Shown in pieces: positions 14,807 to 14,828 of a stretch of 14,828 bases of DNA. A program made the translations under genes and the position numbers. The first letter of the stretch is position 1. Each line of letters begins with the position of its first letter. The notes beneath the pieces were generated by a model. That model had not been told where the DNA came from. It ran no database searches and saw only the letters and a program-made list of their open reading frames with translations. The stretch is from JAAYAN01 sp964437215 (GTDB lineage Bacteria; Bacteroidota; Ignavibacteria; Ignavibacteriales; Melioribacteraceae): the NCBI GenBank assembly GCA_964437215.1, contig CAYTFZ010000066.1, positions 1 to 14,828 of the forward strand, given 5' to 3'.

Positions 14807-14828
14807 AGAAAAGACCGTTTTAGTTATA

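Noticed and set aside
1..14828. CRISPR arrays, tRNA/rRNA genes, insertion sequences, toxin-antitoxin or phage-defence cassettes
   Set aside because: Reading both strands I found no repeat-spacer pattern, no RNA gene folds and no relevant proteins; intergenic regions are short and the genes are core functions.

Overview
The window is about 14.8 kb of an AT-rich bacterial chromosome. It most likely comes from the Bacteroidota/Chlorobiota/Ignavibacteriota assemblage, and my best guess is an Ignavibacteria-like organism. Supporting signs are an OmpA-family protein of the type common in that group, an IspG that looks like the large form with an extra middle domain, a DUF3109 cysteine-cluster protein, few strong Shine-Dalgarno sites, and several TAnnTTTG boxes, the -7 promoter motif of this phylum. 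A run of exactly 100 N at 5745-5844 shows that this is a scaffold, probably a draft or metagenome assembly.

Layout, left to right. (1) The 3' part of an OmpA-like cell-envelope gene, closed by a perfect hairpin. (2) A plus-strand pair, an MlaF-type ABC ATPase and radA, overlapping by one base. (3) A shared bidirectional terminator, then the minus-strand pair nif3-like and zinc-ribbon coiled-coil (DUF164/CdsZ-like), preceded by a leader with a good promoter candidate and a terminator-like hairpin against the start codon. (4) ispG on the minus strand, cut in two by the assembly gap. (5) A divergent ispG/dnaG promoter region, then dnaG followed closely by a cytoplasmic GH13 glycosidase. (6) A plus-strand run of five genes: DUF3109, rpoN, an isoprenylcysteine-methyltransferase-like membrane protein, hslV and hslU. 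(7) A 20-base GC-rich palindrome between two copies of a 9-base repeat just after hslU.

Functionally this is core genome: envelope anchoring and lipid transport, recombinational repair (RadA), isoprenoid precursor synthesis (IspG), replication priming (DnaG), sigma-54 transcription (RpoN) and regulated proteolysis (HslUV). Apart from the gap, all complete genes keep their catalytic motifs. No stretch longer than 300 bases lacks a gene. I see no tRNA, rRNA, CRISPR, transposase or prophage genes, and no evidence of a new multi-gene system. The observations most worth a second look are the nif3 leader, the palindrome after hslU, and the unresolved middle of ispG.
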